Source: Stomoxys calcitrans
Taxonomy: Eukaryota > Arthropoda > Insecta > Diptera > Muscidae
DNA length: 64,000 nucleotides
Assembly (NCBI RefSeq): GCF_963082655.1
Contig: NC_081554.1
Coordinates: forward strand, 92,200,245 to 92,264,244
Reading direction: 5' to 3'
Under the pieces are notes generated by a model. The model did not search any database. It was not told where the DNA came from and saw only the letters and a program-made list of their open reading frames with translations. A program made the position numbers and the translations under genes. Every line of letters starts with the position of its first letter. Position 1 is the stretch's first letter. Shown here piece by piece: positions 11,707-23,094 of this stretch.

Positions 11707-13165
11707 ACAAGTAAGAGCGTGCTAAGTTCGGCCGGGCCGAATCTTATATACCCTCCACCATGGATCGCATTTGTCAAATTCTTTGTGCGTTATCTCTTTT
11801 TAGGCAAACAAAGAATAATGAAAAATAATTGCTATGCTATTGAAGATATATGAAGTTATAGTCCGATTCGAACCATAAGAAAATTGAATGTTGAAGACCA
11901 TAATAGAAGTCATTGGGTAATATTTCAGTCCTTTCGGAGAAGAATTGCGCCTTATAGGGGCTCAAGAAGCATATCGGTTTATATGGGAGCTGTATCAGGC
12001 TAAAGATCGATTACGACCATATTGGGCACGTATGTTGAAGGCCGTTGTACTAAATTTCAGCCAAAAAGGGTAAGAAATGCGCCTTCTAGAGGCTTTAGAA
12101 GTTAAGATCCCAGATCGGTTTATATCACAGCTATATCAGGTTATAGACTGATTTGATCCATATTTGGTACAGTTGTTGGAAGCAATAACAAAACACTTCA
12201 TGCAAAATTTCAGCCAAATCGGATAAAAATTGCACCCTCTAATCGATTTGATCCATATTTGGCACAGTTGTTAGAAGTCATATGGGAGCTGTATCAGGCT
12301 ATAGATCGATTAAGACCATATTGGACACGTATGTTGAAGGCCGTTGTACAAATTTTCAGCCAATCGGATAAGAATTGCGCCCTCTAGAGGCTTTAGAAGT
12401 CAAGATCCCAGATCGGTTTATATGGCAGCTATATCAGGTTATGTATCGATTTCAACCATATTTATCGCAGTTGTTGGAAGTCATAACAAACAACTTCATG
12501 TTAAATTTCAGCCAAATCGGATAAGAACTGCGTCCTCCAGTGGTTCCGGAAGTCAAGACCCAAGATCGGTTTATATTGCAGCTATATCAGGCTTTAGATC
12601 GATTTAACCATATTTTGCACAGTTGTTGTAAGTCACAACAAACAACTTCATGTTAAATTTCAGCCAAATCGAATGAAAATTTCGCTCCATATAGGCTCAA
12701 GAAGTCAAGATCCAAGATCGGTATATATGACAGCTATATCAAGTTATGCACTGAATTGGCCAATCTACAATCCCAACCGATCTACACTAGTAAGACGTAT
12801 AAATGCAAAACCCTAGCCAATATTTCCACAGCGTGCCTGGGACTTGCATATACTCCGAAAGCCTGACAGAAGGCAAGGGTGGTATTTATACCCAAGCCCG
12901 GCAAGGCAAGTAATGCGACACCAAAGGCTTACAGAACTATAAGCCTTACGCCCTTTTTGCAAAATTTCAAGTGGCTAGCTTTACTCCTTCGAAGTTACCG
13001 TGCTTTAGACAGACGGACGGACGGATATGGCTAGATCGACTTAAAATGTCATGACGATTAAGAATATATACACTTTATGGGGACTTAGATGCATATTTTG
13101 AGGTGTTACAAACGGAATGACGAAATTAGTATACCCCCATTCTATGGTGGAGTGTATAATAAGTT
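11707..13165 (+). mobile_element. Element C copy 1 (internally repetitive, inverted ends)
   Basis: It starts AAGTAAGAGCGTGCTAAG, then GGCCGGGCCGAATC and TATACCCTCCACCATGG. It ends GAAATTAGTATACCCCCATT then TATGGTGGAGTGTATA. The CCTCCACCAT and ATGGTGGAG blocks near the two ends are inverted repeats. Between them lie diverged subunits of about 152 bp (AGATCGGTTTATATGGCAGC phase at about 12411, 12564 and 12716), with TAAGAATTGCGCCCTCTAGA and TTCAGCCAAATCGGATAAG blocks. A block with GACGGACGGACGGATATGG precedes the 3' end. No transposase is seen; I infer a non-autonomous DNA element. A foreign-looking segment at about 12800-12930 may be an insertion. Confidence 0.7.
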
Positions 13166-13269
13166 CTCCAAATGCCTACCTGGTTGTCTGAGAAGGTGTT
13201 TTCCCCTTCAGGTGTTAATATATTCCACCACTTCTTCTATTTGCAAGCGGGTAACCTTCTCGATATACA

Positions 13270-13975
13270 CATTTCCATACTAAACCAAATTTGTTATTCA
13301 AAACAGCAAAAATTTTTGGTGTTTTTGTCTGCTAATAATGGAAAAACAGACATTACTGCTATTTCAGCAAACATAGGGCTGGTGTATTATCAAACATTTT
13401 GTTCAGCTAAATCAGCATACAAAATCTGCTGTTTTCAGTACAAAAAAATGCTGAAAAGATTTGTATGTCATTTTTTATGTTTGCTTTGATTACTTTAGGT
13501 ATTTTTTTAAATTTTTTTTCGAAATTCTGTTGGAAGAGGTGATTTTTATTTGTGGAATATTATTATTAACAAGCTAACTGATCAACAAATTTCTTGTACA
13601 CATGACATCGCATCCATTGGTATACATTTCGAAATGTGGCTTAGCTCGCTCGCATTTGTTTTTATTGCTCTACTAATGTGTATTAATGTATGTGACTGGC
13701 ATGGCCTTTTGTTTCTAAATTTAAGAAAAATGATTATTTGTAGTGTATATTCAGTGGTGGTTATGAACATCCACTGAAACTCACATTTACATTTGTATTT
13801 TAGTTTTCCTTCTAACATCCCCAGTCATTTTCAGCAAACAACAGACTTTTCAGCAGTAAGCCAGTTGTTCTGAAATTGCAGAACTACTGCTGTAATAGAA
13901 GCAAAATTAACTACTAACAGTCAGAAGACAGTGTTTGCTATTTTCAGCAGACTATTTTCTATGAGTGCAAACATG
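13270..13975. mobile_element. Possible non-autonomous element with related ends
   Basis: Both ends are rich in CAGCA/TGCTG-type words (AACAGCAAAAATTTTTGG, CTGCTATTTCAGCAAACATA on the left; GCTATTTTCAGCAGACTATT, TTTTCAGCAAACAACAGAC on the right). The right edge CTATGAGTGCAAACATGC looks like a terminal repeat. I cannot define termini or a target duplication, so this is tentative. Confidence 0.25.
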
Positions 13976-14690
13976 CTCATTTTAGTACCATACGGTATTG
14001 ATGGTAAAGTAACAGCGTATGGTATGGATGAATATAAAATGACAAGTACCGTTTGGTACTAGCCAATCTGTTACTGGTTCCATCCTCTAATAAATCAAAA
14101 TAAAAAAACTATTGAAAATATTTTTAATCTTATTTTATTTCGATTATTTGTGTTAATAGTTACAATTGAATAATTACAAAAAATAAAGCCTCGAACAGTT
14201 TCGATTTTTTATATTCAGCAATTTATTTCATTCCCAGAAGTGGTTTTCATATGAATACACCAACCTAGTATCTTTTATCACACAAGAGATTTTATCACGT
14301 CCTAAGAGTTTGTGGTATTTCCATTTTTGCCGTTGTCGAATATTTGAACACGTTTTTACGCCCTAGAATTTTATTAAAGCCTTTTATTAAATTAGAACAA
14401 ATATTTTATAAAAGTGTCAATATTTTAAGTACGAAGCTTAAGCACACTTTTGCTGCGGTGACAAGAATGTAAATGTCACCGCATTAAATTGACACCATAT
14501 GGCATTAAAAATAATGAAATAATACCAGACGGTATTTGCAATGTTCTGTACTTTGTCAACCAATGTGGGTACTTGTGGAAGATAGTTGGCAGATACTTTT
14601 AAATTTGAAATACATTCCTATTGATGTTGAATAAAGTTAGGTAACCGACCGAAAGGTAGAAATTTCCACATCACTAATCTCTAGGTTTAA
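13976..14690. other. No gene recognised
   Basis: Contains GGTATTGATGGTA, CCGTTTGGTACTAG, ACACCATATGGCATT and ACCAGACGGTATTTG, which are loosely similar words that might be remnants of a palindromic element. No coding signal. Confidence 0.3.
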
Positions 14691-16140
14691 TTTTCTCTCT
14701 TTATTGGCTGAGTAAAGAACGTTTCGTCTTTAGCTAATTGTTTATGGTAGATTTCGTCTTACTTATCATTTGCTTTGTTTGCTTAAATTTTCGCTGACGT
14801 TGTCGGTGTAGTCCTCCTTGACGCCTATTTTACGTTGTTTACGTTATGGGCGCTATACAATACAACTATCACACCATATCTATAAACACGAACGTAAAGA
14901 TAGACATGCACATGAGAAATTCTGTTGCCGTTTTGTGTTGGCTCTGTCGCTGCCACAGCCACTGCCTACGATGATGATGATGTTATGTTAATGTATTAAA
15001 TACTTTTCATGCGCTCATTTCAGTTTTTGCTTCCTACGCGTATACACCACAGGCAGCAGCCGCACTTAAACTTGTCGTTTCGTCTCAGGCCACTACGGTT
15101 ACGGTGCCCCTTGAAGAATGTAAATACAATAAACAATCGCAACGAGTACACGAATCCGAATTCGAATACCACAGAGAATACCAAAATAACTACAACACTA
15201 TTACTAACACTCTGCACTCAGCAACCGAAAGTTAAACGAGCGATGAGTGAGAGCACGACTAATGCTTTTCAGTTGCTTTCTTGTGGTCATTGTTGACGAA
15301 CGCGCAAAATATACGTAAAAATAATAATTGATTGAAAGAAGACACGAACTCACACAAGCCATTGTGTGATTATTATTTTCTTCTACTTTACGTTCTTGTT
15401 TTTGTCTTTGTTAAATTTTAAATTGCAATACTTTTCTGTTGCGATACGTTACGTTTTGTTGTCCGACGCATCGTCGTCCATTACTGTTCACGGTTCAAAA
15501 TTTAATAATAAAACGATAACAACCCAAAGATCATTTGTTTCAATATTCATCGTTGTATATTTTCGTATTCGGATTCGTGATTCTTAACAACTACCTGCCG
15601 TCCGTCAGTTCGTCCCTCTTACCTTGCTGCATGTTCGTTTGTTTTTTTTTTTTTTTTAATTTCGGTTGCCAATTCTATTCTTTTAGTGGTATTAAAGCTG
15701 ATTGTGTGGAAAATATTGAGTACGAAATTCCTAAAAAGATACCAGATTCTTTAAAAGAATTGTTTGTATATATGTTGTATTGTATTTATTTATATGTGTA
15801 TGGATGTGTGTGTGTGTGTGCACTAGTGTTTCTTTGCATATTGTATGGTGTTGTGCTTTTAAGCTTAAACGTGAATACATCTTTTCGTGTAGATGTGTCT
15901 GTAAATACGTCAATTGTCGTCTGGGTCTGCCAGACATGTACAACCAACAAACGCAACAGTGGATTTCGCGAGATCGCGCCAACATTTAAACATATGAAAA
16001 AAAGAGAAGAAAGAGCATAGAAAACATTGTGAAATCAGCTTAACATATGTTTTGACGTCATCGTTGCCATTGAAATGTTTATGTGCAACTTCAGCCAATG
16101 ATTTAAGTAATGTCGTCATTGTAATTCTCGGGTGTTAGAT
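14691..16140. other. Repeat-free block, possible non-coding exon or control region
   Basis: This 1.45 kb block shares nothing with the repeats elsewhere in the window and has higher GC than its flanks. Features are a GATGATGATGATG run (14970), CA-rich leader-like sequence (15050-15250), a TGTGTGTGTGTG run (15806-15820) and a poly(T) run (15641-15657). The longest open frame (15535-16020) runs through the T and GT tracts and has no family resemblance, so I do not call it coding. It could be an upstream exon or enhancer of the gene whose signal-peptide exon is at 23022; that is only inference. Confidence 0.25.
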
Positions 16141-17069
16141 AAACATTACATTAGAGATCTATACTATAGGTACATGAAATATCCAATTTTATGTAATTCT
16201 ATGAAAACAGTAATACATATGTATATTAGTGTGATGACTCTTTTACAACCTCATATCCCTGTATCATATTTTGACTAGTTTTTATTTAAGATTAGAAAAA
16301 ACTTCGTGCACAAAATGATTTAAAAAAATTCAAAAACATTTTTTATCAAAGTGTTTTGTCCGTGATCTTTTTTTTTTTTTAATATTTTAATAGAGTTATT
16401 ATTTTAGTGTCTAATAGATAAAAGTTCATTCATTTGTGCAACAGGAAATAATTTTTGAGAAAAACATAACTTAAAAAGTCATCACGCTAATGTATATATC
16501 TATGGGAAGAAAATTTAAATGTATATAATCCCCATACATACTTATTCGCTCTTGAGGCTAAAATTCTTTGATTTTAGGTTTCCTTTATTTACCCATTTAG
16601 GGGGTCTTCTCGCTAATTTGGTATAGAGAAAATTAATTTATCACCGTTTATCAATTACACTGTTAGTAAGCGTGTAAAAAAGAAAACATATGTTTTCATC
16701 ATTCAATCGGAATAACAATACTAAAAGAGGAATAACGCAACATATTAATTCAACGATTAAACGTTTTGGAATTGAAGAAATAGCTTAGAATGAAAAAAAA
16801 ATAACAATTATGAAATCCGAGAAATATTTATTTATAAATAAAAATACATATGTTTTTGTTTCGTTGATATTTGATTTCTTCGGATGAGTGTTAGTGTTGA
16901 TCAACGTAAAAATTCAAATCATTTAGCGGAAATTGCTTTTTATTTGTCCACCGCTAGATTGGTAAATAAAACAACCCATTTGCAAAATCGCAAAAATAGG
17001 CAAAACAAATCCGGCCATGATAGGTCAATATGCAGGATAACTGACAAAAAGTGTTACCAAACGACCACG
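16141..17069. other. No gene or repeat recognised
   Basis: AT-rich sequence with homopolymer A/T runs and no coding signature. Confidence 0.4.
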
Positions 17070-17585
17070 TAAAAATATATTTTTTTCGAAGTGTGGAAGT
17101 AATCTATTTTCAGTATCCATTCGCTTTTGCTTGATATGACCATCTTTTGCCTTGATATTTGATCTGGGTCGGCCAAAAATGGTATTGCAAGCTGCCGGTA
17201 TTTTTGCCCATTTTGGCTTTCTTAAGCTCATCCAAACTGCCATATGGGCGGATTAGTCTGTGGACGAAATGAAATGCGGAACATTATTTTTATAACCAAG
17301 CTTGGGCTACAATGATACGATTCTTCTTGATACGTGGTACTATGGTCTAAGAACGGAATGTTTGCTTGCCCACCGCTCCAAAGCGGCTTCCAAAATGTTT
17401 ACCCAATAAGTCGTCCTTTTTTTACGGCAGGTGCTATGAAAAAGAATGGAGAGCGGTCTTGGAGGTCACAGCTGCCCATAGCATCACTTGAGATTGAAAA
17501 TAAGTTCTGTTGACCGTTTGTGGGTTCAATTCTCGAACGTGCGCTCCATTCAGTAAACTCCTTTATTTGGAGAGTCTACGAACAG
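17070..17585 (-). mobile_element. Mariner-superfamily transposase relic, copy 1
   Basis: Blocks align in order with the clearer copy at 42640-43435: CGAACGTGCGCTCC versus CGTATGTGCGCTC, GAATGGAGAGCGGTC versus GATTGGAAAGCGTCC, TTTACCCAATAAGTCGTC versus TTTTCCCAATAAAATGTC, CCCACCGCTCCAAAGC versus CCCACGGCTCCAAAGC, and the GATATGACCAT segment at the end. The frame is destroyed. It is an old IS630-Tc1-mariner relic and codes for nothing now. Confidence 0.65.
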
Positions 17586-17599
17586 TGTAGAAATGCAGC

Positions 17600-17935
17600 C
17601 ACAAAAAATATTTCTGACTAAAATTTTTAAAAAAAACCTACTAAATTTTCTCCAAATACAAAATTTTGATAGCTCCTAAAAAAAGACAAAATTTTACCAA
17701 TTTTTCTAAAAAGACAAATTTTTTGGTCAAATTTTCCCTAATTCCAAAATTTTCATAAAGTATTCTCTAAAAAAAATAAAAAGAAATTAATTTTTAAAAC
17801 TTATTCTAAAGACAAAATTTTGGCAAAATTTTGCTGGAAAAATTATCCCTGAAGACAAATGTTTCTCTAAAAACTAAATTTTGATGAAATTTTCTCTAAA
17901 AACATTACCTAAAACAAAAAAGTAAAAGTAAAGAA
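17600..17935. repeat. Degenerate minisatellite of AAAATTTT/CTCTAAA units
   Basis: Repeated AAAATTTTCTCTAAAAAC-like and GACAAAATTTTGRCAAAA-like units of roughly 25-30 bp, strongly diverged. No coding content. Confidence 0.55.
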
Positions 17936-18127
17936 GACTCGTTGTTATTTTTTTTATTTGAAGTAAAGTACAACAAGTTTTACAATTTATATTTATCGCA
18001 ATGCCTATAAAATGTAATTTAAAAACTTAAAGGTTATTTCTGACAAAACTGCGTTTCAGGAATCTTGAATGTTTTTGTGATATAAATATATAAAATATAT
18101 TAACTATACTATGATATATCCAAATAT

Positions 18128-18660
18128 TCTACGTTAGTTTAAGTGGCAATCTGCTATCAGTCTCACTTCGACGTTTTTGTTGATTGTGATACCACAGGAG
18201 TAAGAGAAGGAAGACGCCATCTATTCCTTCTAAGTTCTGAAAGAAATGAAAACCTAAAGTAAAACTCCTTCTGACTGCCAGTGCGAAACACACCATGCCA
18301 CATGTTCTTCGGTCTACTCTTGCTCGACGTCGTGACAACTTCTGCAGAAGTCGTTAGGTTAGTTTAGCTTGAAAAGAGTCTGCAGATATAAATCCACCAC
18401 ATGTCACTCTGGACATATCGCCTTGTTGTGCGCTCTTATTCTAAATGCAGAAGCCTCATGTTTACCGATCAGACAGAAACCTGTCATGACGGACACAATG
18501 ACTAAAACGTCTGTTCTAGCCAACTACAGCAAAGTGGTAGAGTTCTTCAAGTCTAGATTAGGTCACATAATTTTGGAGTGTTCACAATCCCCACTTTGTG
18601 ACCATCTGCCATTCGTTGGCCTTCGGGCCTGTTCCTAAAAATTTAGCTTATATGTCGCTA
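18128..18660 (-). mobile_element. LINE-A 3' part, interrupted by a LINE-B tail
   Basis: 18128-18357 is the LINE-A tail (AAGTGGCARTCTGCYATCAG, TTGTGATACCACAGGA) plus the zinc-motif region. At about 18358 it switches to a LINE-B 3' end and resumes LINE-A at about 18450 (CGATCAGACAGAAACCTGTC, CAACTACAGCAAAGTGG), running to about 18660 (ATATGTCGCTAAAG). No intact frame. Confidence 0.65.
18358..18445 (-). mobile_element. LINE-B 3' tail inserted in LINE-A
   Basis: AGGTTAGTTTAGCTTGAAAA, GTGCAGATATAAATCC-like sequence and GCCTTGTTGTGCGCTC match the LINE-B 3' ends at 24298 and 25318. Only the last 85 bp or so of the element are present, i.e. a severely 5'-truncated insertion. Confidence 0.6.
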
Positions 18661-19329
18661 AAGTCACATGACAAAAAAAGTTCCCTTACCCTTGCATCAG
18701 TGGTTGCAGCTACTGCCCAGAGTTTTCTTTGTGCATAATCTGATGTCCGTGAAGACTTGGCTAAGAAAGTAGCATCTGTTAGCCAGTTTTATGTTATTTT
18801 AAGATGTATTCAACGGTTCGGAGAGGTTTTTTTCTATTCTAACTGAAGAATTTGTGCCAGTTAGAGTCATTCTGCAAAGTCGTATCAATTTTGCATGGAA
18901 ACCTCATATGGCTTAAAATACCTTTGAACGTATAAGGCTGTCGTCGAAAGTGGCTTTGTAAGCGACATAAAGATGATAAGTGGCGGTAGTATTATCTTTG
19001 GACTTTTCTAGGTCGACGCAGTGTGAATATGTGGTCTATGGTAGATTAAATAGGTCTAAATCCTCATTGATAAAGCCCAATTGTCTCATTGAATTAAGCT
19101 TTTATTCTTTCACACAGTACGCTCGAGTGAATCTTGTATGCGATCGGGAGGATACTTGTTACTTTATAGTTGCCACATAACGGCATCTTTTCTTTTGTAC
19201 TAGGCATTTGTTGCGGAAGTTCCGTTATTCTAGCAACTCATCGACTTACGATGTGGGCAACTCATGTTGCAACAAGAGCCTCATCGGCTCCTATTGCCTA
19301 GGTTAGTCAGAATGAGGTCTGCGTAGCAA
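18661..19329. other. No gene recognised
   Basis: A short open frame at 18980-19180 has no resemblance to a known family. No repeat match found within the window. Confidence 0.35.
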
Positions 19330-19600
19330 AATAGTTGCCGCTACTATAACAGCTGGGAAAAATATCCATATCCCCAGTCAATATTTGTAACTGTCACCAT
19401 TTTTCCTTCTTTATCTCTGCAAGAGGATGGGCTCGCATCAAATCAATCCTTTTGATGTGTGATTCTTTTGTAAAGTTTCTTCATTCTGACTCCTGAACAT
19501 CTCGAATTACTTACTCTCATGGCTTTCTATTTCCCTCATCATTCTGCGAAATTGACATTTGTGCTCTCTATTTTCGCCTTGCTACAACTCTAGCCTTCTA
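19330..19600 (-). mobile_element. Eroded RTE-like non-LTR scrap
   Basis: 19458-19575 shares GATTCTTTTGTAAAGTTTC, ACTCCTGAACATCTCGAATT and CTCACACTCA-type words with 28548-28640, where a clearer endonuclease-RT linker protein is visible. It is too decayed for a frame. Confidence 0.35.
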
Positions 19601-19639
19601 CCTTACCGAATTACTGAACACATCACGCCTTAAAGTAAA

Positions 19640-20285
19640 AACTCACTTACAGTCTATTATAATTCTGCTCTCTGGCGTTGGGACAATTGACCAGGTTTCA
19701 TTTGAAAAATAAGAATCCAGCTCCTCCTCAACAGCCTTTTTCCAATATGTGATTTCATCTCTGTATAGAATCTCTTCAAATGAGCTCGGTACCTAATCAA
19801 CAAATGCATTTGCGGCCAAAATGCAATTATACAAAAAACGTTTCATTTTCATTATATGATACTCGTGGATTCGCTCTTAAACGCTCACTTTTCCTTGCCA
19901 AGTAGCTTCATACTCCTACTTTCATTCAGGATAGCTGTTCCCGTACTCTCTTTCGGGAAATTTCTCACATCACTTGAGTAAACTGGTTCTTTCATTAAAC
20001 TATCCCTACTCTTATTCAGGACTACTTCCGTACTCCCTTTCCGGAATTCTTGAACATCACCAGAGCTACTTTGGTTTGGATCTTTAAGAGCTGTGGAATA
20101 CTCATCGGTTCTATCCAATTTTGCTCCATTTAGTATGTTTTTTTTTTCTGTGATAGTTCTAATCATTCGTTCAGATACTCCATTCAATTGTGGGGTATAT
20201 GGAGCAGTCAAGTGATAACTTATGCCTTATTGGACACAGTACTCCCTCATTTCATTCGATAATACTCCCGTCCATTATCAATATG
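19640..20285 (-). mobile_element. Ty1/copia retrotransposon fragment (integrase to RT)
   Basis: Minus strand: DNGREYY at about 20275 is the second catalytic Asp region of integrase. YHLTAPYTPQLNGVSERMIR at about 20170-20225 contains the third catalytic residue, E in SER. Then NILNGAKLD. A long deletion or rearrangement replaces the rest of integrase with a serine- and lysine-rich spacer to 19885. 19690-19800 encodes SSFEEILYRDEITYWKKAVE then NETWSIVP and DCK, the start of the copia RT domain. Frameshifts and stops separate the blocks and no LTR is seen. Copia elements encode protease, integrase, RT and RNase H in that order, and the order here fits. Confidence 0.8.
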
Positions 20286-20289
20286 TGTA

Positions 20290-20640
20290 TTCGTTAAGAG
20301 TGCAGAATATAACTATGGATGTCGAGGCTCTAAATACTATTACAAGGGGTCTCATTGCTTTAGTAAAAAGGGCATAAGTTCTGATATTGAATATAACTGG
20401 TACAGATATTAAGGGAGCTCTTACAAATTTCGTAGGTAGGAATTGCGGCTTTTGTGAGTTCTCTGCCTTGAATTGGAAAACAGGACTATGTGGCAGCTGC
20501 ATACAAATGTGGAAGTGGCAAAATGACCAACTCTTCGGTGCAGGGTACAAAAACATATACTGCATTTTTGGTTTGAAGAAAATTTGGTAGGGTTTGGTAG
20601 AACATTTCTTAAATTTTGGTAGGAAATATATTCACCACAT
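20290..20640 (-). repeat. Repeat E copy 1
   Basis: Shares a series of words with 32340-32970 (AAGAGTGCAGAAYA, ATGGATGTCGAG versus ATGGAAGTCGAG, TAAGTTCTGATATTGA, GGACTATGTGGCAGCTGCA) and with 34250-34390 (GGCAAAATGRCYAACTCTTC, AATTTTGGTAGG). These three loci define an interspersed family I cannot name. It directly follows the copia fragment. An open frame crosses much of it on the minus strand, which may mean coding ancestry. Confidence 0.6.
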
Positions 20641-20858
20641 TTTGCAACTGCGATTTTAATTGGCGCTTCTAGGTTGATGTAATCAGAAAATAAGTTATTG
20701 TCATTAATAATGTAATCTAGTAAAAATTGAATTCTATCCTCTCTGTTTTCAAATACCTCTCGACTTATAATGAAAGAAAATCCTTTTTCAGGTTGAACTG
20801 CAGCGTGAACTGTTTTTTCTTCTCCATTATTTTTCGTATCCGATGTTTTCTTGAACAA
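20421..20858 (-). pseudogene. Unidentified 145-codon open frame, possibly transposon-derived
   Basis: The first 85 residues look protein-like: charged and without low complexity (EKGFSFIISREVFENREDRI, then FLLDYIINDNNLFSDYINLE, then KCGEYISYQNLR). The last 60 residues run into repeat E with cysteine-rich, non-family-like sequence, so the true reading probably ends or shifts at about 20600. I do not recognise the domain. It may be part of the protein of the mobile element that gave rise to repeat E, or a captured host exon. The start ATG at 20856-20858 is only the first available one. Confidence 0.35.
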
Positions 20859-20874
20859 GTAACTCCATCATAGG

Positions 20875-22160
20875 ATGGTGGAAGCGTCAACATTAAATAG
20901 GACACTTTACCAATTCAGCTATGAAAGCGTAATTGACATTGAAAATGACTTAATAGTGGTGTTACTCCTTCCAATTTTAATGATAGCAACCTCTTCCACA
21001 AGGCGAACTGTGATGCATTCCTTTTTCTTTCATATAAGGCGTTCAAATTTGCGAAAATATGTTTGTAGTGCAGTCACTATTCGCAAAACTTATAACCGAA
21101 TCGCTTAAATACTCAATTATTATACTCTTGGCACTACTTTCGCTTTTAATTAAATTTCGGCGATTTCCTGTGGCACTTCTTTATCAACAACTTTCAGGAT
21201 ATCCGCAAGCAAGAATAGTTCTAACACAAATCTTCCAAATTGAATAGTTTGGGCCGTTAAACGATTCTAAGTTTCTTTTCATCTTGTCCGTATTCACAAT
21301 TTTAATTATGGGGCATAATGTGGGCCCAATATCCTATTCGATTTTTTATTTAAACTCAATAAAAGTTCAGGAACAATTTCAAAAATGAAAAACACACAAA
21401 GTTGAAATTGAAAATTTTGTATTTCATTTCCTTCCTTTCTTGAACTTGTCACTTTAAAGATTTCAAAACTATTTTTATTTTATTTATTAATTTCAATATA
21501 ATTAATACAAAAAGCCTAATGGCCAAATAACAAGGCAAGCTACCTGAGTAAAATTATTTATACGATATGAAAACGGTAAAAAATAAAATCTAAATAAAAT
21601 ATTAAAACAAAAAATTTTAAAGTAGCAAAATTGGCTCCCTAGCCTTTATACACAGAAAATGTATTTATGTACATACTTGAAGTATAATATCTAGAATAAA
21701 TTAACTGGTTCAGTGATGATAGTAAATGATCAATTATTGAACAATATCATAATGCAACTCAATATTCAAACAGGAAAATCTAATATCAAAGCGCATGTGA
21801 TGAATCGAGGATATTGTGATAATTTTAAATTAGCTTAAAATAAAGTAAATATACTATTCGAAATATTTTTGAATGGTAGATTTGAATTTAAATATTTTCC
21901 AACAAGTTTCTTTTTGGAAGCAGGTTAGTTCCAGTGCATAGAATCGAGTCATTGGTTCCTTACTTCTGCAAAATGTCTCTAGACATGTCATCTTTGTAAT
22001 TAAAATTTCCAATTACAATGCCGTTGCAACATAAACAATTCGACTAGTATTTGTTTTAGAGACACACACGCACACATATGCATATGCTATATATTTTATA
22101 AATTTAAGATTTGCCTGTTTCCTATATTTGTGTATGAAGAAGAATGATCTATAATAAATA
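20875..22160. other. No gene recognised
   Basis: AT-rich. It holds short frames without family resemblance. GACACACACGCACACATATG at 22061 and a TATATATTTTATAAAT stretch at about 22088 lie upstream of the gene leader. Confidence 0.35.
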
Positions 22161-22175
22161 ACAATTGTTCATATC

Positions 22176-22205
22176 TCTCTTTTTCTCTCTCTCTCTCTCA
22201 CCCTG
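22176..22205 (+). promoter_or_regulatory. CT tract, candidate GAGA-factor site upstream of the gene leader
   Basis: CTCTTTTTCTCTCTCTCTCT and adjoining CT units immediately precede a change to CA/AAC-rich leader-like sequence. In flies (GA)n/(CT)n runs near start sites bind GAGA factor. No start-site data, so the role is inferred from position. Confidence 0.35.
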
Positions 22206-23021
22206 TTTAGCTCTCGTTAATTAACGACGACGTCGAAGATACGCGTAGAAACACAGAAAGAAAGCACGAAAGAAACACAGATAGGAAGACGACGACCTTT
22301 CAAATTGAAAACAACAATACCAACAAAAACAACAACAACAAAATTTTAATAAGACAAACAAAAAAATCAGCAACATCAAAAGAAGCAACAACAACAAAAA
22401 TACACAACAAAAAGAAAATCATATATAAAACATCATTCTTAATGAATTAGAAGAAAAAGAAGCAAAAAAACCAAAACAAATTAAAACAAAACAAAATATC
22501 AAATTAGCAAAACAAAAAAAAATTGTATAAAGCAAATCCTGTTAAAATTAAACCTAAGACAAGAGGAGATAATCATTTAAGCATTAAATTAAAAACAAAA
22601 TATTTAATTAAATTAAAGGGTAAACTAAAAAAAATATACTACCAACCTACTACCTACCTAAACTACATTTTGGAAGGGTCATCTTTAGTTAAGGCTTTCT
22701 TTAACTTTATTAAAAAACAACAACTCCTGGAACTCGTCTCTTTAAAATAAAAAAAAACAAACAGCCTAAATATCAACATTAACTAACCAACAACAACAAC
22801 AATAATTGACTACAATTTTCCTACATCTTCACTGTATACTACATCAACAGCCGTAATAGCAGCAACATTAAGCATCATTAAGAACAAGAACAACAACAGC
22901 AACTAATACCACTCCACCCCCCGACGACGGTAACAAAGTAAAGGCAACTTATCCATCATTTAGATAAATTTAATCTTTTAAAGATAAGCATTAAAGTACA
23001 AACCACGGATCAACACCAAAG
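22206..23021 (+). other. Candidate 5' untranslated leader of the signal-peptide gene
   Basis: 816 bp of A- and CAA-rich sequence (many CAACAACAACAA and AAAACAAA runs, almost no T runs) leading to the ATG at 23022. Long CAA-rich leaders are common in fly developmental and neural genes. Short upstream ATGs exist (for example the 75-codon frame at 22523-22750) and could lower translation. The 5' boundary is a guess; there may be upstream exons. Confidence 0.4.
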
Positions 23022-23094
23022 ATGGAGGCAAAATTTTTGGCAGGCATATTTTCATTCCTCTCAATATTTTTAGCGATTTATGCTCAATCACCCG
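23022..23094 (+). CDS. Coding exon 1 of a secreted-protein gene (signal peptide)
   Basis: ATG in a good fly context (CACCAAAGATGG). It encodes 24 residues plus one base: MEAKFLAG, then a hydrophobic core IFSFLSIFLAIYA, then QSP. The likely signal peptidase site is after YA, before QSP. The reading stops at a strong donor, CCCG then GTAAGT at 23095, leaving phase 1. The next in-phase acceptor I can support is at 60567, where G joins GA to make Gly. The 351 nt of the two exons equal exactly 117 codons with the stop. I do not recognise the protein; small secreted factor or first exon of a larger secreted/membrane protein are both possible. Intermediate exons cannot be excluded. Confidence 0.6.

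Noticed and set aside
15535..16020. 161-codon open frame
   Set aside because: Crosses poly(T) and GT microsatellites, has hydrophobic low-complexity content, no splice support and no family resemblance.
19640..20285. Intact copia element
   Set aside because: No LTRs, integrase and RT are joined over deletions, and there are multiple stops.
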